Assembly: GCA_040544425.1 (NCBI GenBank)
Contig: JBEONO010000007.1
Span: 62,001-126,000, forward strand
Direction of reading: 5' to 3'
DNA length: 64,000 bases
Origin: Solimicrobium sp040544425
GTDB taxonomy: Bacteria; Pseudomonadota; Gammaproteobacteria; Burkholderiales; Burkholderiaceae_D
In this document: positions 8,481 to 16,766 of the stretch, in pieces
Numbering within the stretch: the stretch's first letter is position 1
Layout: the number at the start of each line of letters is the position of its first letter
Notes under the pieces: generated by a model
Seen by the model: only the letters and a program-made list of their open reading frames with translations
Told to the model about the DNA's origin: nothing
The model's database searches: none
Program-made: the position numbers and the translations under genes

Positions 8481-8693
8481 ATGACCACCATTCGCCTAAA
8501 AGAAAACGAACCGTTCGAAGTCGCAATGCGTCGCTTCAAGCGCACCATTGAAAAAACCGGTCTTTTGACAGAATTGCGCGCACGCGAATTCTATGAAAAG
8601 CCAACTGCGGAACGTAAACGCAAATTAGCCGCAGCGGTTAAGCGTCATTACAAACGTATTCGCAGCATGCAATTGCCTAAAAAGATGTACTGA
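8481..8693 (+). CDS. rpsU: Ribosomal protein bS21
   Basis: A 70-residue basic protein with the bS21 signature: MTTIRLKENEPFEVAMRRFK, then LRAREFYEKPTAERKRK, and a Lys/Arg-rich tail. bS21 binds the 30S platform near the 3' end of 16S rRNA and helps initiation. It opens the classic macromolecular-synthesis block with yqeY, dnaG and rpoD. A hairpin downstream may uncouple its high expression from the rest. Confidence 0.97.
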   Translation: MTTIRLKENEPFEVAMRRFKRTIEKTGLLTELRAREFYEKPTAERKRKLAAAVKRHYKRIRSMQLPKKMY

Positions 8694-8756
8694 TGCTTGT
8701 GCCGTGATGACGGCATAGTAGTTGAAGTATGTTTGCAGCCAGTGTTCGTTAACATG

Positions 8757-8785
8757 CCCGCTCCGGTTCGACCGCGGCGGGTTTT
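8757..8785 (+). terminator. Hairpin/attenuator after rpsU
   Basis: CCCGC (8757-8761) pairs with GCGGG (8777-8781), with an inner CGGT/ACCG helix, followed by TTTTG. It probably attenuates transcription between rpsU and yqeY-dnaG, as in other macromolecular-synthesis operons. Confidence 0.65.
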
Positions 8786-8852
8786 GTCATTTAATTTCGA
8801 TCAGATCGCGATTGGATTTTGCCACTGATTACAACTAATCTGGAGCCAGCTC

Positions 8853-9299
8853 ATGAGTTTAAAAGAACAAATTACCGAAGATATGAAAAACGCGATGCGT
8901 GCCAAGGAAGCTGAAAAGCTGGGCACGATCCGTTTGTTGACTGCGGCGATGAAACAAAAGGAAGTCGACGAGCGCGTTGAACTGACTAACGCAATGGTAT
9001 TGGCGATCATTGAAAAAATGATCAAGCAGCGCAAAGATTCAATTTCCCAGTTCGAAGCCGGTGGACGTCAGGACCTGGCAGATAAAGAAAAAGCGGAGTT
9101 GGTCATTCTGTCAGCGTATATGCCTGCCGCGCTGTCGGATGCGGAAATTTCTGACGTAGTCGCTGCGGCAGTGGCGGAAGTCAAGCCAGCCGGTCCGCAA
9201 GACATGGGCAAAGTAATGGCCATCGTCAAAGCAAAATTGGCCGGTCGTGCCGACATGACCGCGGTGTCTGCGTTAGTCAAAGCAGCTCTGACCAAGTAG
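8853..9299 (+). CDS. GatB/YqeY domain protein
   Basis: A 148-residue YqeY protein, all helical. It starts MSLKEQITEDMKNAMRAKE and contains the conserved IEKMIKQRKDSISQFEAGGR and EKAELVILSAYMP segments. The domain is shared with the tRNA-binding tail of GatB, but stand-alone members have no established function. It sits between rpsU and dnaG, 7 bases before the dnaG start, as is normal in Burkholderiales. Confidence 0.95.
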   Translation: MSLKEQITEDMKNAMRAKEAEKLGTIRLLTAAMKQKEVDERVELTNAMVLAIIEKMIKQRKDSISQFEAGGRQDLADKEKAELVILSAYMPAALSDAEISDVVAAAVAEVKPAGPQDMGKVMAIVKAKLAGRADMTAVSALVKAALTK

Positions 9300-9306
9300 T
9301 GTTGAC

Positions 9307-11100
9307 GTGATTCCACAGTCTTTCATTGCCGATCTGATTGCCCGCGTCGATATTGTTGACGTGGTCGGTCGCTATGTGCAACTGAAAAAAGGCGGCGCGA
9401 ATTACATGGGCCTGTGCCCGTTCCATAACGAAAAATCACCGAGTTTTACTGTCAGTCCGACCAAGCAGTTTTATCACTGCTTTGGCTGTGGTGCGCATGG
9501 AACTTCCATCGGGTTTTTGATGGAATATTCCGGGATGGGTTTCATCGATGCCGTCAAAGATCTGGCGCAAAGCCATGGCATGGTGGTGCCGGATGATGAT
9601 CACATGCCGCCGATGCAGCGCGCAGAAATGCAGGCAAAAAGTCTGGCATTGAGCGAAGCCATGACCCGTGCCTGTGATTTCTACCGTCGCCAGTTGCGCA
9701 CTGCCCCACAGGCCATCGCCTATTTGCAGGGGCGCGGCTTGAGTGGCGAGGTGGCAGCAAAGTTCGGCCTCGGTTATGCGCCGGATGGCTGGGATAATTT
9801 GCGTGCCGAGTTTCCGGAGTATGACGACAATGCCCTGACCGAATCCGGTCTGGTGATTGACAAAGAGGCGGAGGAGGGCGGCAAGCATAAACGTTATGAC
9901 CGCTTCCGCGACCGCGTCATGTTCCCGATCAAGAATACCAAAGGGCAGGTGATCGGCTTTGGCGGCAGGGTAATGGGGGTTGGCGAACCCAAATACCTGA
10001 ATTCACCGGAAACCCCGCTATTTCAAAAAGGCCATGAGTTATATGGTTTGTTTGAAGCCCGTCAGCTTATTCGCGAAGCCGGCTACGCGCTGGTTACCGA
10101 GGGCTACATGGATGTGGTGGCGTTAGCGCAAATGGGATTTCCGCAATCGGTAGCAACTCTCGGCACAGCCTGCACGCCCATGCATGTGCAAAAATTATTG
10201 CGCCAAACCGATCAGGTCATCTTTAGTTTTGATGGTGACTCAGCTGGACGACGGGCAGCGCGACGTGCACTGGATGCCTGCATGCCATTGGTCAATGACA
10301 GCAAGACAATCAAATTTTTATTTTTACCGACCGAGCACGATCCGGATAGCTTTGTGCGCGAATTTGGTGCTGAGGGTTTTCAGCGGGCGATTGACGAAGC
10401 CATGCCTTTATCGCAATTTTTGCTGAATGTGGTCAGTCAGGATCATGATCTGACTACATCCGAAGGTCGGGCGCGCACGCAGTTCGAAGCAAAGCCGGCC
10501 TTGCAGGCGATGGAGCCTTCCGGGCTGCGTTTGCAGATTGTGCGCAGTCTGGCGCAATTGACGCATACCACGCCATCCGAAATTGAAAATATGTTCGAGT
10601 TGAAGCAACCGGTGGCAAGGGTACGGGTCGCACCTCCGAAAACCAAGCGCAATGCTCCGATGGGACTTGAGCGGCAGATGATGCGACTGATTTTGGCGCA
10701 CCCACCTTTATCCGAACTGATGGATGACAGCGCGCTGGCCGCGGCAGAATCCTTGGCCCCGGATGGTGCGCAAATGCTAATACAGTTGGTAACTGCAGCT
10801 AAATCCTTGGGAAAACAGGCTCAGTTTGCAGCATTGACCCAACATCTGCATAGCATTAATTCTGACTTTGACGAGTTGATTATGGAGATATCGTCCCAAA
10901 ATGAGATTGACACGGAATTGCACCGGGCAGAGTTGATTGGAGCGATCCGGACGATCAAGAGCCAGCAAATCAAAGCGGAGCAAACCAAGTTGGCAAATTC
11001 CGGGCTGCAAAATGAAGCTGACAAGTTGCGTTATTACGAATTAAAAAAGCAACTCGACCAGCTGAATCAGCAAAATATAGACGAAATCGCCTTGCGATAA
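9307..11100 (+). CDS. dnaG: DNA primase
   Basis: A 597-residue primase that makes RNA primers at the replication fork. The N-terminal zinc ribbon has Cys37-His40 and Cys58-Cys61. The Toprim catalytic core contains the EGYMD motif (VTEGYMDVVALAQMGF) and FSFDGDSAGRRAARRA. The C-terminal ~150 residues are the variable DnaB-helicase-interacting domain. The start is GTG at 9307: homologous primases begin with IPQ-F-x-L-L/I at this point, and the upstream gene ends 7 bases earlier. Confidence 0.97.
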   Translation: MIPQSFIADLIARVDIVDVVGRYVQLKKGGANYMGLCPFHNEKSPSFTVSPTKQFYHCFGCGAHGTSIGFLMEYSGMGFIDAVKDLAQSHGMVVPDDDHMPPMQRAEMQAKSLALSEAMTRACDFYRRQLRTAPQAIAYLQGRGLSGEVAAKFGLGYAPDGWDNLRAEFPEYDDNALTESGLVIDKEAEEGGKHKRYDRFRDRVMFPIKNTKGQVIGFGGRVMGVGEPKYLNSPETPLFQKGHELYGLFEARQLIREAGYALVTEGYMDVVALAQMGFPQSVATLGTACTPMHVQKLLRQTDQVIFSFDGDSAGRRAARRALDACMPLVNDSKTIKFLFLPTEHDPDSFVREFGAEGFQRAIDEAMPLSQFLLNVVSQDHDLTTSEGRARTQFEAKPALQAMEPSGLRLQIVRSLAQLTHTTPSEIENMFELKQPVARVRVAPPKTKRNAPMGLERQMMRLILAHPPLSELMDDSALAAAESLAPDGAQMLIQLVTAAKSLGKQAQFAALTQHLHSINSDFDELIMEISSQNEIDTELHRAELIGAIRTIKSQQIKAEQTKLANSGLQNEADKLRYYELKKQLDQLNQQNIDEIALR

Positions 11101-11351
11101 CTCGGATTCTGTACTAGAGAAATACCTCTTTCGGTGCTATACTGTCAGGCTTATGTTTTGGAACGCATGTCATCTTTTTGTAATCTAACAAGAGATGCGG
11201 AAGCATTATCCAATTTACTGAAAATCTGTTTTATTGATTCCTTGTTGGTCAATGTTTGATGTGTAAGTCGGTATCAAGTAGTGGAACTTAAATACGGTTG
11301 TTAATTTCAGTGAGCCCAGTGCTCTTCCGAGTAACCCTTGATTTTGATTCA

Positions 11352-11366
11352 ATGGCTAAAGCATGA
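11352..11366 (+). other. Four-codon leader frame overlapping the rpoD start
   Basis: ATG GCT AAA GCA TGA encodes Met-Ala-Lys-Ala and its TGA overlaps the ATG of rpoD (ATGA at 11363-11366). Many Burkholderiales sigma-70 proteins begin with a similar MAK segment (recollection), so this could be a relic of the original start made out of frame by an indel, or a coupling leader. No strong Shine-Dalgarno precedes either ATG. Confidence 0.4.
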
Positions 11367-14239
11367 AGAAACCCGCAAAACCACCAGTCGCTTCCAAAGC
11401 AAAAAAATCCAGTGCAAGTGAAAAAAAAGCTGCTAATCTGAAATTGGGATCTGCCCTGAAAATGGCTACAACTAAAAGTTCATCCAAGTCTGCAGGAAAG
11501 ACTGCAACCAAACCTGCAACCAAGACCGCAAAGCCAGCACCTACAACCAAACCAGTGGTAAAGGCCGTGGCCAAGCCTGCGTCGAAAATTGCAGCAAAGG
11601 GAACTACAAAAGTTGTTTCAACTAAGATAGCAGCGCCAAAGAACAAAGTCGCTGCGGTCGCAAAAACGAATTCGAAAACAACGAGTAAAATTGCGGCGAA
11701 AACAGTAACTGCAAAACTGAAACCAGAGCCGAAAAAAGTCGTCATAGCTTCAACCGTATCCGCAGGTAAGGTAAGTACGGCGAAAGCATCGGCCAGTAAG
11801 ATTTTGCCACCTAAGGCAGTGAGTAAAGAACGTAGTGAATTAAATAAAGTGGGATCGAAGACGGTCAAGCCAGTTGCAAGCGCTGCAGCCAGGTCGATTT
11901 CCAAGCAGAATACGTCAGTAGCTTCGAACGCGGCAGTTCATGCGCCAACGAATGTTCCAACGAATGTTCCAACGAATGTTCCAAATAAAGCAGCAGTGTT
12001 GAAAAGTGATTCAAAGACAGTGACTAAGCCTACCAAAGTTCCAGCAAAAGCTGAAAAAGTTCCAGAAACAACCGATGCCCGTGCCAGTTCGACCGCACCG
12101 GCCGTCAGTCAGACTACCGACGCTGCTGTCCTGGCGGCCATTGATACGTCTGGCTATATTCTGCCTGGCGTGAAAGTGCCGGGTCGTCGTGGACGCAAGC
12201 CGAAAGAATATCAACCTGAAAACGAAGAAATGGCAGCATTGAATGCCGTGGAACGTGCCGAGTTGAAAGCGATCGACAAAGCAAAAGCCAAGGATCGTAA
12301 AGCCAAAGAAAAAGCATTGTTGAAAGATGCATTTTCAGCCGATACCGAAGCGACCGAGGAAGAGTTGGAGCGTCGTCGTCAGAAGCTCAAGGCCCTGATC
12401 AAGATGGGTAAGGATCGCGGCTATTTGACTTATGCCGAGATCAACGATCACCTGCCAGAGAATATCGTCGATCCAGAAGCGATCGAAGGCATTATCGGCA
12501 CTTTCAACGACATGGGCATTGCTGTTTATGAACAGGCTCCTGACGCCGAAACGCTGCTGTTGTCCGATAATGTGGTCCAGGTTGCCAGTGATGATGACGA
12601 CGCTGAAGCTGCCGCCGAAGCTGCGCTGTCAACGGTCGATTCCGATTTTGGTCGCACCACTGATCCAGTCCGCATGTACATGCGTGAAATGGGTTCGGTT
12701 GAGTTGCTGACCCGCGAAGGCGAGATCGTCATTGCCAAGAAAATCGAAGAGGGTTTGAAGGACATGATCCAGGCGATCTCCGCCTGTCCGACCACGATCG
12801 CCGAAATCTTGTTGGCCGCAGACCGGATCGCCAATGATGAAATCAAGATTGATGAAGTTGTTGATGGTTTGGTTGATCTGAACGCCGACGACGCACCGGC
12901 AGAAATTATTGTTGCTGCCGTGCCGGAAGATGAAGATCTGGATGAAGAAGAAGAAGACGAAGACGAAGAAGAAGATGAAGCCGCAAGCGCTGCCGGAGCT
13001 GCCGGGTATTCGGCCGAACAACTGGAGCAGTTAAAACGTGATGCGTTGGCCAAGTTTGCCACCATCGCCACCCAGTTTGAAAAAATGCGCAGGTCGTTTG
13101 AAAAAGAAGGTTTCAATTCCAAACCTTATGTCAAAGCGCAAGAAATTATTTCACATGAACTGTTGGGTATGCGCTTCACCGCCAAAGTCGTCGAAAAATT
13201 ATGCGACACCTTACGTGGCCAGGTCGACGAAGTGCGTCATGTAGAAAAGCAGATCATGGATGTCGTGGTCAACCGTTGCGGTATGCCGCGCGCACATTTC
13301 ATCAAAGTTTTCCCTGGCAATGAGGTCAATCTGAGCTGGGTCGAAAACGAAGTGAATGCCGGGCATGCTTACAGCGCGATCTTGGGAAGAAATGTCCCGT
13401 CCGTGCAGCAGCTGCAACAAAAATTAATTGATCTGCAATCGCGTGTGGTCTTGCCATTGGCAGATCTGCGCAGTATCAATAAAAAAATGTCGGCTGGCGA
13501 AATGAAAGCACGTCGCGCAAAACGCGAAATGACTGAAGCCAACTTGCGTTTGGTGATCTCTATCGCTAAAAAGTACACCAACCGCGGCCTGCAATTCCTC
13601 GATCTGATCCAGGAAGGCAATATCGGTTTGATGAAAGCCGTGGACAAGTTTGAATATCGGCGCGGCTACAAATTCTCCACCTATGCAACCTGGTGGATTC
13701 GTCAGGCGATCACCCGTTCAATCGCCGATCAGGCGCGCACGATCCGTATTCCGGTGCACATGATCGAAACGATCAACAAGATGAATCGCATCTCGCGTCA
13801 GATTTTGCAGGAAACCGGTGTGGAACCGGATCCGGCAACATTGGCCATCAAAATGGAAATGCCGGAAGATAAGATCCGCAAGATCATGAAGATTGCCAAA
13901 GAACCGATCTCAATGGAGACACCAATCGGTGATGACGATGATTCCCACTTGGGCGATTTTATCGAAGACAACAACACACTGGCACCAGCCGACGCTGCCT
14001 TGCATGCATCGATGCGCAATGTGGTGAAAGACGTGTTGGATTCATTGACGCCGCGCGAAGCGAAAGTTTTGCGTATGCGTTTCGGTGTTGAGATGTCGAC
14101 TGATCACACGTTGGAAGAAGTGGGTAAACAGTTTGACGTAACGCGCGAGCGAATTCGTCAGATAGAAGCCAAGGCGCTCAGAAAGTTGCGCCACCCATCA
14201 CGTTCCGACAAGCTCAAGAGCTTCCTGGAAGGTAATTAA
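11363..14239 (+). CDS. rpoD: RNA polymerase sigma-70 factor with very long Lys/Ala-rich N-terminus
   Basis: A 958-residue primary sigma factor; E. coli RpoD has 613 residues. Residues 1-~290 are a low-complexity Lys/Ala/Thr/Pro tract resembling a histone H1 tail, including three NVPT repeats near residue 196. Region 1.1 lies near residues 345-410. Region 1.2 starts about residue 433 (DPVRMYMREMGSVELLTREG). An acidic Asp/Glu tract sits in the non-conserved insert. Regions 2.1-2.4 (NLRLVISIAKKYTNRGLQFL to TYATWWIRQAITRSIADQAR), region 3 and region 4 (EEVGKQFDVTRERIRQIEAK) are intact. The upstream gap contains a possible -10 element TATACT at 11138-11143. The start is somewhat uncertain because of the out-of-frame MAKA leader. 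Confidence 0.95.
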   Translation: MKKPAKPPVASKAKKSSASEKKAANLKLGSALKMATTKSSSKSAGKTATKPATKTAKPAPTTKPVVKAVAKPASKIAAKGTTKVVSTKIAAPKNKVAAVAKTNSKTTSKIAAKTVTAKLKPEPKKVVIASTVSAGKVSTAKASASKILPPKAVSKERSELNKVGSKTVKPVASAAARSISKQNTSVASNAAVHAPTNVPTNVPTNVPNKAAVLKSDSKTVTKPTKVPAKAEKVPETTDARASSTAPAVSQTTDAAVLAAIDTSGYILPGVKVPGRRGRKPKEYQPENEEMAALNAVERAELKAIDKAKAKDRKAKEKALLKDAFSADTEATEEELERRRQKLKALIKMGKDRGYLTYAEINDHLPENIVDPEAIEGIIGTFNDMGIAVYEQAPDAETLLLSDNVVQVASDDDDAEAAAEAALSTVDSDFGRTTDPVRMYMREMGSVELLTREGEIVIAKKIEEGLKDMIQAISACPTTIAEILLAADRIANDEIKIDEVVDGLVDLNADDAPAEIIVAAVPEDEDLDEEEEDEDEEEDEAASAAGAAGYSAEQLEQLKRDALAKFATIATQFEKMRRSFEKEGFNSKPYVKAQEIISHELLGMRFTAKVVEKLCDTLRGQVDEVRHVEKQIMDVVVNRCGMPRAHFIKVFPGNEVNLSWVENEVNAGHAYSAILGRNVPSVQQLQQKLIDLQSRVVLPLADLRSINKKMSAGEMKARRAKREMTEANLRLVISIAKKYTNRGLQFLDLIQEGNIGLMKAVDKFEYRRGYKFSTYATWWIRQAITRSIADQARTIRIPVHMIETINKMNRISRQILQETGVEPDPATLAIKMEMPEDKIRKIMKIAKEPISMETPIGDDDDSHLGDFIEDNNTLAPADAALHASMRNVVKDVLDSLTPREAKVLRMRFGVEMSTDHTLEEVGKQFDVTRERIRQIEAKALRKLRHPSRSDKLKSFLEGN
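11945..11980 (+). repeat. 12-base tandem repeat, three copies, in rpoD
   Basis: CCAACGAATGTT is repeated exactly three times in frame, encoding Pro-Thr-Asn-Val units in the low-complexity N-terminus. Perfect copies suggest recent slippage, and the number may vary between strains. Confidence 0.9.
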
Positions 14240-14242
14240 TCG

Positions 14243-14279
14243 GGTACAATGAGCGCCGTTTTTGCGCAGTCATTGTGCC
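14243..14279 (+). terminator. Stem-loop just after rpoD
   Basis: GGTACAATGA (14243-14252) pairs with TCATTGTGCC (14270-14279), with an inner GCGC/GCGC helix. It begins 3 bases after the rpoD stop. The T-run after it is not immediate, so it may be a 3'-end stabiliser rather than a terminator. Confidence 0.5.
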
Positions 14280-14339
14280 GTTCGATGCGATTATTTTTGT
14301 CGGGCTTTGCGTGAAGATAATCGTGCAGTGTGCAAGTCT

Positions 14340-14417
<78 letters not shown>

Positions 14418-14431
14418 GAATTTGGTAATAA

Positions 14432-14466
14432 AAAAAGGGTTACACGCTTTGGCTTGTAGCCCTTTT
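14432..14466 (+). terminator. Terminator after the CAU tRNA
   Basis: AAGGGTTAC (from 14435) pairs with GTAGCCCTT (ending 14464) with one G-T pair, preceded by A's and followed by TT-G-TTTT. It lies 15-20 bases after the encoded CCA. Confidence 0.75.
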
Positions 14467-14598
14467 GTTTTGGCAATTTGGTATTTGATGCCTGCAGTGC
14501 TGCGCCTTCCGGTCAAACGCTGAGCAGACGGCGGCGCAAGCCTGAGCATATAATCGAGGCCAACATTAGCCTTTTCCTGCCGTTGCCAGATACAACCG

Positions 14599-16440
14599 AT
14601 GAACAGCTCAACTTACCCGGACGTGCCAAGGCTGCACAGCATTCACGTCTATCCCATCAAATCAGCTGCAGGCATAGCACCAAATCGTGCCTTTTCGACC
14701 GAGGAGGGCCTGCGGGGTGACCGGCGTTACATGGTGGTCAACCTGGACGGCAATTTCATCACCGCCCGCACCCATCCAATGTTGCAACAGATAATCGTGA
14801 CTCCGATTGAGGGTGGTTTGTGGCTGAGTTATCCAGGCCTGCAGCCGCTCATTCTGCTGGAGCAAGACTTCAGCCTGACGCAGCAGTCCACCAGCGTATG
14901 GGGTGATGAATTTGTCGCCTTGCGTACCCACGAGCAAGCCGATACCTGGTTCAGCCAAGTGCTGGGCGAGCCAGTGCGACTTCTCTGGCTTGGCGAGCAA
15001 TCCAATCGATACCGCGCCATAACCGGCACCCGGGTCAGCTTTGCAGACGGGTTTCCCTTGCTGCTGATCAGCCAGGCATCTTTGGATGATCTCAACCTGC
15101 GCTCTGATGCCTTACACCAGATGAGCCAGTTCCGCCCGAATCTTGTCGCAACTGGCACCCGGCGATTCGAAGAGGACAGCTGGGTGCGGATTCGTATCGG
15201 TGCAGTCGAGTTCAAGATCGTCAAACCGTGCAGTCGCTGCGTCATGACCGTGGTGGAGCCAGGCACCGGCCGCTTTAACGCGCTCAGCGAGCCACTCGCC
15301 ACGCTTGCCCGTTATCGCCGGGGCAACGACGGCGAGGTCTATTTTGGGCAAAATCTGGTGGCGCTGAACGAAGGCTGGATCGAGGCTGGCAGTGCCATTG
15401 AGGTGCTGGAAACTACACGGCCGGTAGACTACCCTGACGCTGCACCACAAAAACGAGCACTGGTCTGTGTCGCCCGTGAACCGTTAGCGCGGGATCTGGA
15501 AACCTTCTGGTTTGTGGCCGCCGACGGCCAGCCGTTGCCCAACTACCTGCCGGGCCAGCATCTGCCCGTCAGCCTTGATATTGATGGACAGCGGCTGCAG
15601 CGTCGTTACACCCTTTGCTCCAGCCCGGATCAACCGGCTCGTTACGGAATCAGCGTCAAGCGCCAGAGCGATGGCCGTGTTTCCTCATGGATGCATCAAC
15701 AGTTTCAAGTGGGCGCTACCCTGTTGGCAACGCAGCCAGTCGGTGAATTTCACCTTGGTTCAGAGCGCAGGCTGCTGCTGCTCTCGGCAGGTTCCGGGGT
15801 GACTCCCATGCTCTCCATCGCCCGTACCTTGGGCCTGCGCGACGAATTGGGCCAGGTGGATTTCATGCATCAGTGTCGCTGCCTGGCTGACATCCCAGCC
15901 AGGGCTGAACTTGAGGCCCTGGCGCGACATGGGATGCGGCTCACACTGATTCTGAGTCAGCCAGATGCAAGCTGGCAAGGGCTGAGCGGACGACTGAGTG
16001 ATGTCCATCTGTCCCAAGTCGAAGACTTGCTCAATCGGGACGTGTTTATCTGCGGGCCGATTGGTTTCATGACGGATGCTGCAGACAGATTGCAAGCATG
16101 TGGTGTGCCTGCCAGCCACATCAGGCAGGAAAGTTTTGGTGGGCTGATTCAGCGCGTGGTCCGTGCTCCCAAGGCGCTGCAATTGCGCATAGGCGAGCAA
16201 GTCTTTTGCGGCAACAATCAGGACACGATTCTGGATCAGGCCTACAAGAATGGGGTAACGCTACCGTGGAGCTGTCGAGCAGGTTTGTGCGGGACTTGCA
16301 GGCAAAGGCTGCTATCCGGCGAGGTAGACCATCAACATGCTCCAGCGATAACGACCATCGATCGAGCCGATGGCAAGATTCTTACTTGCTGTTCCATTCC
16401 ACTGACAGATTTGGTGATCGGGCCGTTGCAGTCGGACTGA
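14599..16440 (+). CDS. MOSC-domain / ferredoxin-NAD(P)H reductase fusion
   Basis: A 613-residue fusion. Residues ~10-130 are a MOSC N-terminal beta barrel and ~140-275 the MOSC domain, with a candidate molybdenum-ligating cysteine in KPCSRC (Cys211/Cys214). Then comes a flavin domain (RRYTLCSSP, ~335), an NAD(P)-binding domain (LLSAGSGVTPMLSIAR) and a plant-type 2Fe-2S ferredoxin with Cys559, Cys564, Cys567 and Cys597. E. coli YcbX has MOSC plus ferredoxin only and reduces N-hydroxylated bases; here the flavin reductase is built in, so one protein could carry electrons from NAD(P)H to a molybdenum site (inference). It stands alone, after the tRNA terminator. Confidence 0.9.
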   Translation: MNSSTYPDVPRLHSIHVYPIKSAAGIAPNRAFSTEEGLRGDRRYMVVNLDGNFITARTHPMLQQIIVTPIEGGLWLSYPGLQPLILLEQDFSLTQQSTSVWGDEFVALRTHEQADTWFSQVLGEPVRLLWLGEQSNRYRAITGTRVSFADGFPLLLISQASLDDLNLRSDALHQMSQFRPNLVATGTRRFEEDSWVRIRIGAVEFKIVKPCSRCVMTVVEPGTGRFNALSEPLATLARYRRGNDGEVYFGQNLVALNEGWIEAGSAIEVLETTRPVDYPDAAPQKRALVCVAREPLARDLETFWFVAADGQPLPNYLPGQHLPVSLDIDGQRLQRRYTLCSSPDQPARYGISVKRQSDGRVSSWMHQQFQVGATLLATQPVGEFHLGSERRLLLLSAGSGVTPMLSIARTLGLRDELGQVDFMHQCRCLADIPARAELEALARHGMRLTLILSQPDASWQGLSGRLSDVHLSQVEDLLNRDVFICGPIGFMTDAADRLQACGVPASHIRQESFGGLIQRVVRAPKALQLRIGEQVFCGNNQDTILDQAYKNGVTLPWSCRAGLCGTCRQRLLSGEVDHQHAPAITTIDRADGKILTCCSIPLTDLVIGPLQSD

Positions 16441-16720
16441 GTCAATGGAAAGGTGGTTGAGGGAATGGCCGACACCGTGTCGGATGTTATCCGGTTCACT
16501 GCTGACCAGATCGATAGGGTGCCGTATTCGGTATGGCACTGCAGGCAAATTATGTAATTGGTATTGGGTGCAGTCGAGGAGCGGTTGTTAATTTTGGTTG
16601 ATATCGAAAAATTGCTGTCGAATGCGGAACTCGAATTGACCACCAACCAGGCAACGCAATAATTTAAATCGGACGACCATGTCAAACTGATCCATGCCTT
16701 GTAAAAAAAATCATGCGCAA
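16441..16720. other. Intergenic region, no gene seen
   Basis: About 280 bases between the convergent MOSC fusion and lipoprotein genes. A short CCGACA/TGTCGG inverted repeat lies near 16470-16485 without a T-run. Frames that are open here look like shadows. Confidence 0.4.
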
Positions 16721-16758
16721 CAAAAATGTCAGCCATTTGTAAAGACAATGACTGACAT
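16721..16758 (-). terminator. Terminator of the lipoprotein gene
   Basis: ATGTCAG (16726-16732) pairs with CTGACAT (16752-16758), extended inward by TTTGT/ACAA-type pairing. On the minus strand the stem is followed by TTTTTG. It lies 9 bases from the lipoprotein stop codon. Confidence 0.75.
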
Positions 16759-16766
16759 CCTGTTTC

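Noticed and set aside
11356..11904. Minus-strand open frame opposite the rpoD N-terminus
   Set aside because: It is a mirror of the Lys/Ala-rich low-complexity coding and encodes an implausible Phe/Ala/Val-rich chain with no start signals.
16332..16748. Minus-strand frame overlapping the end of the MOSC fusion
   Set aside because: It lies across a well-supported gene and a terminator and has no recognisable domain.
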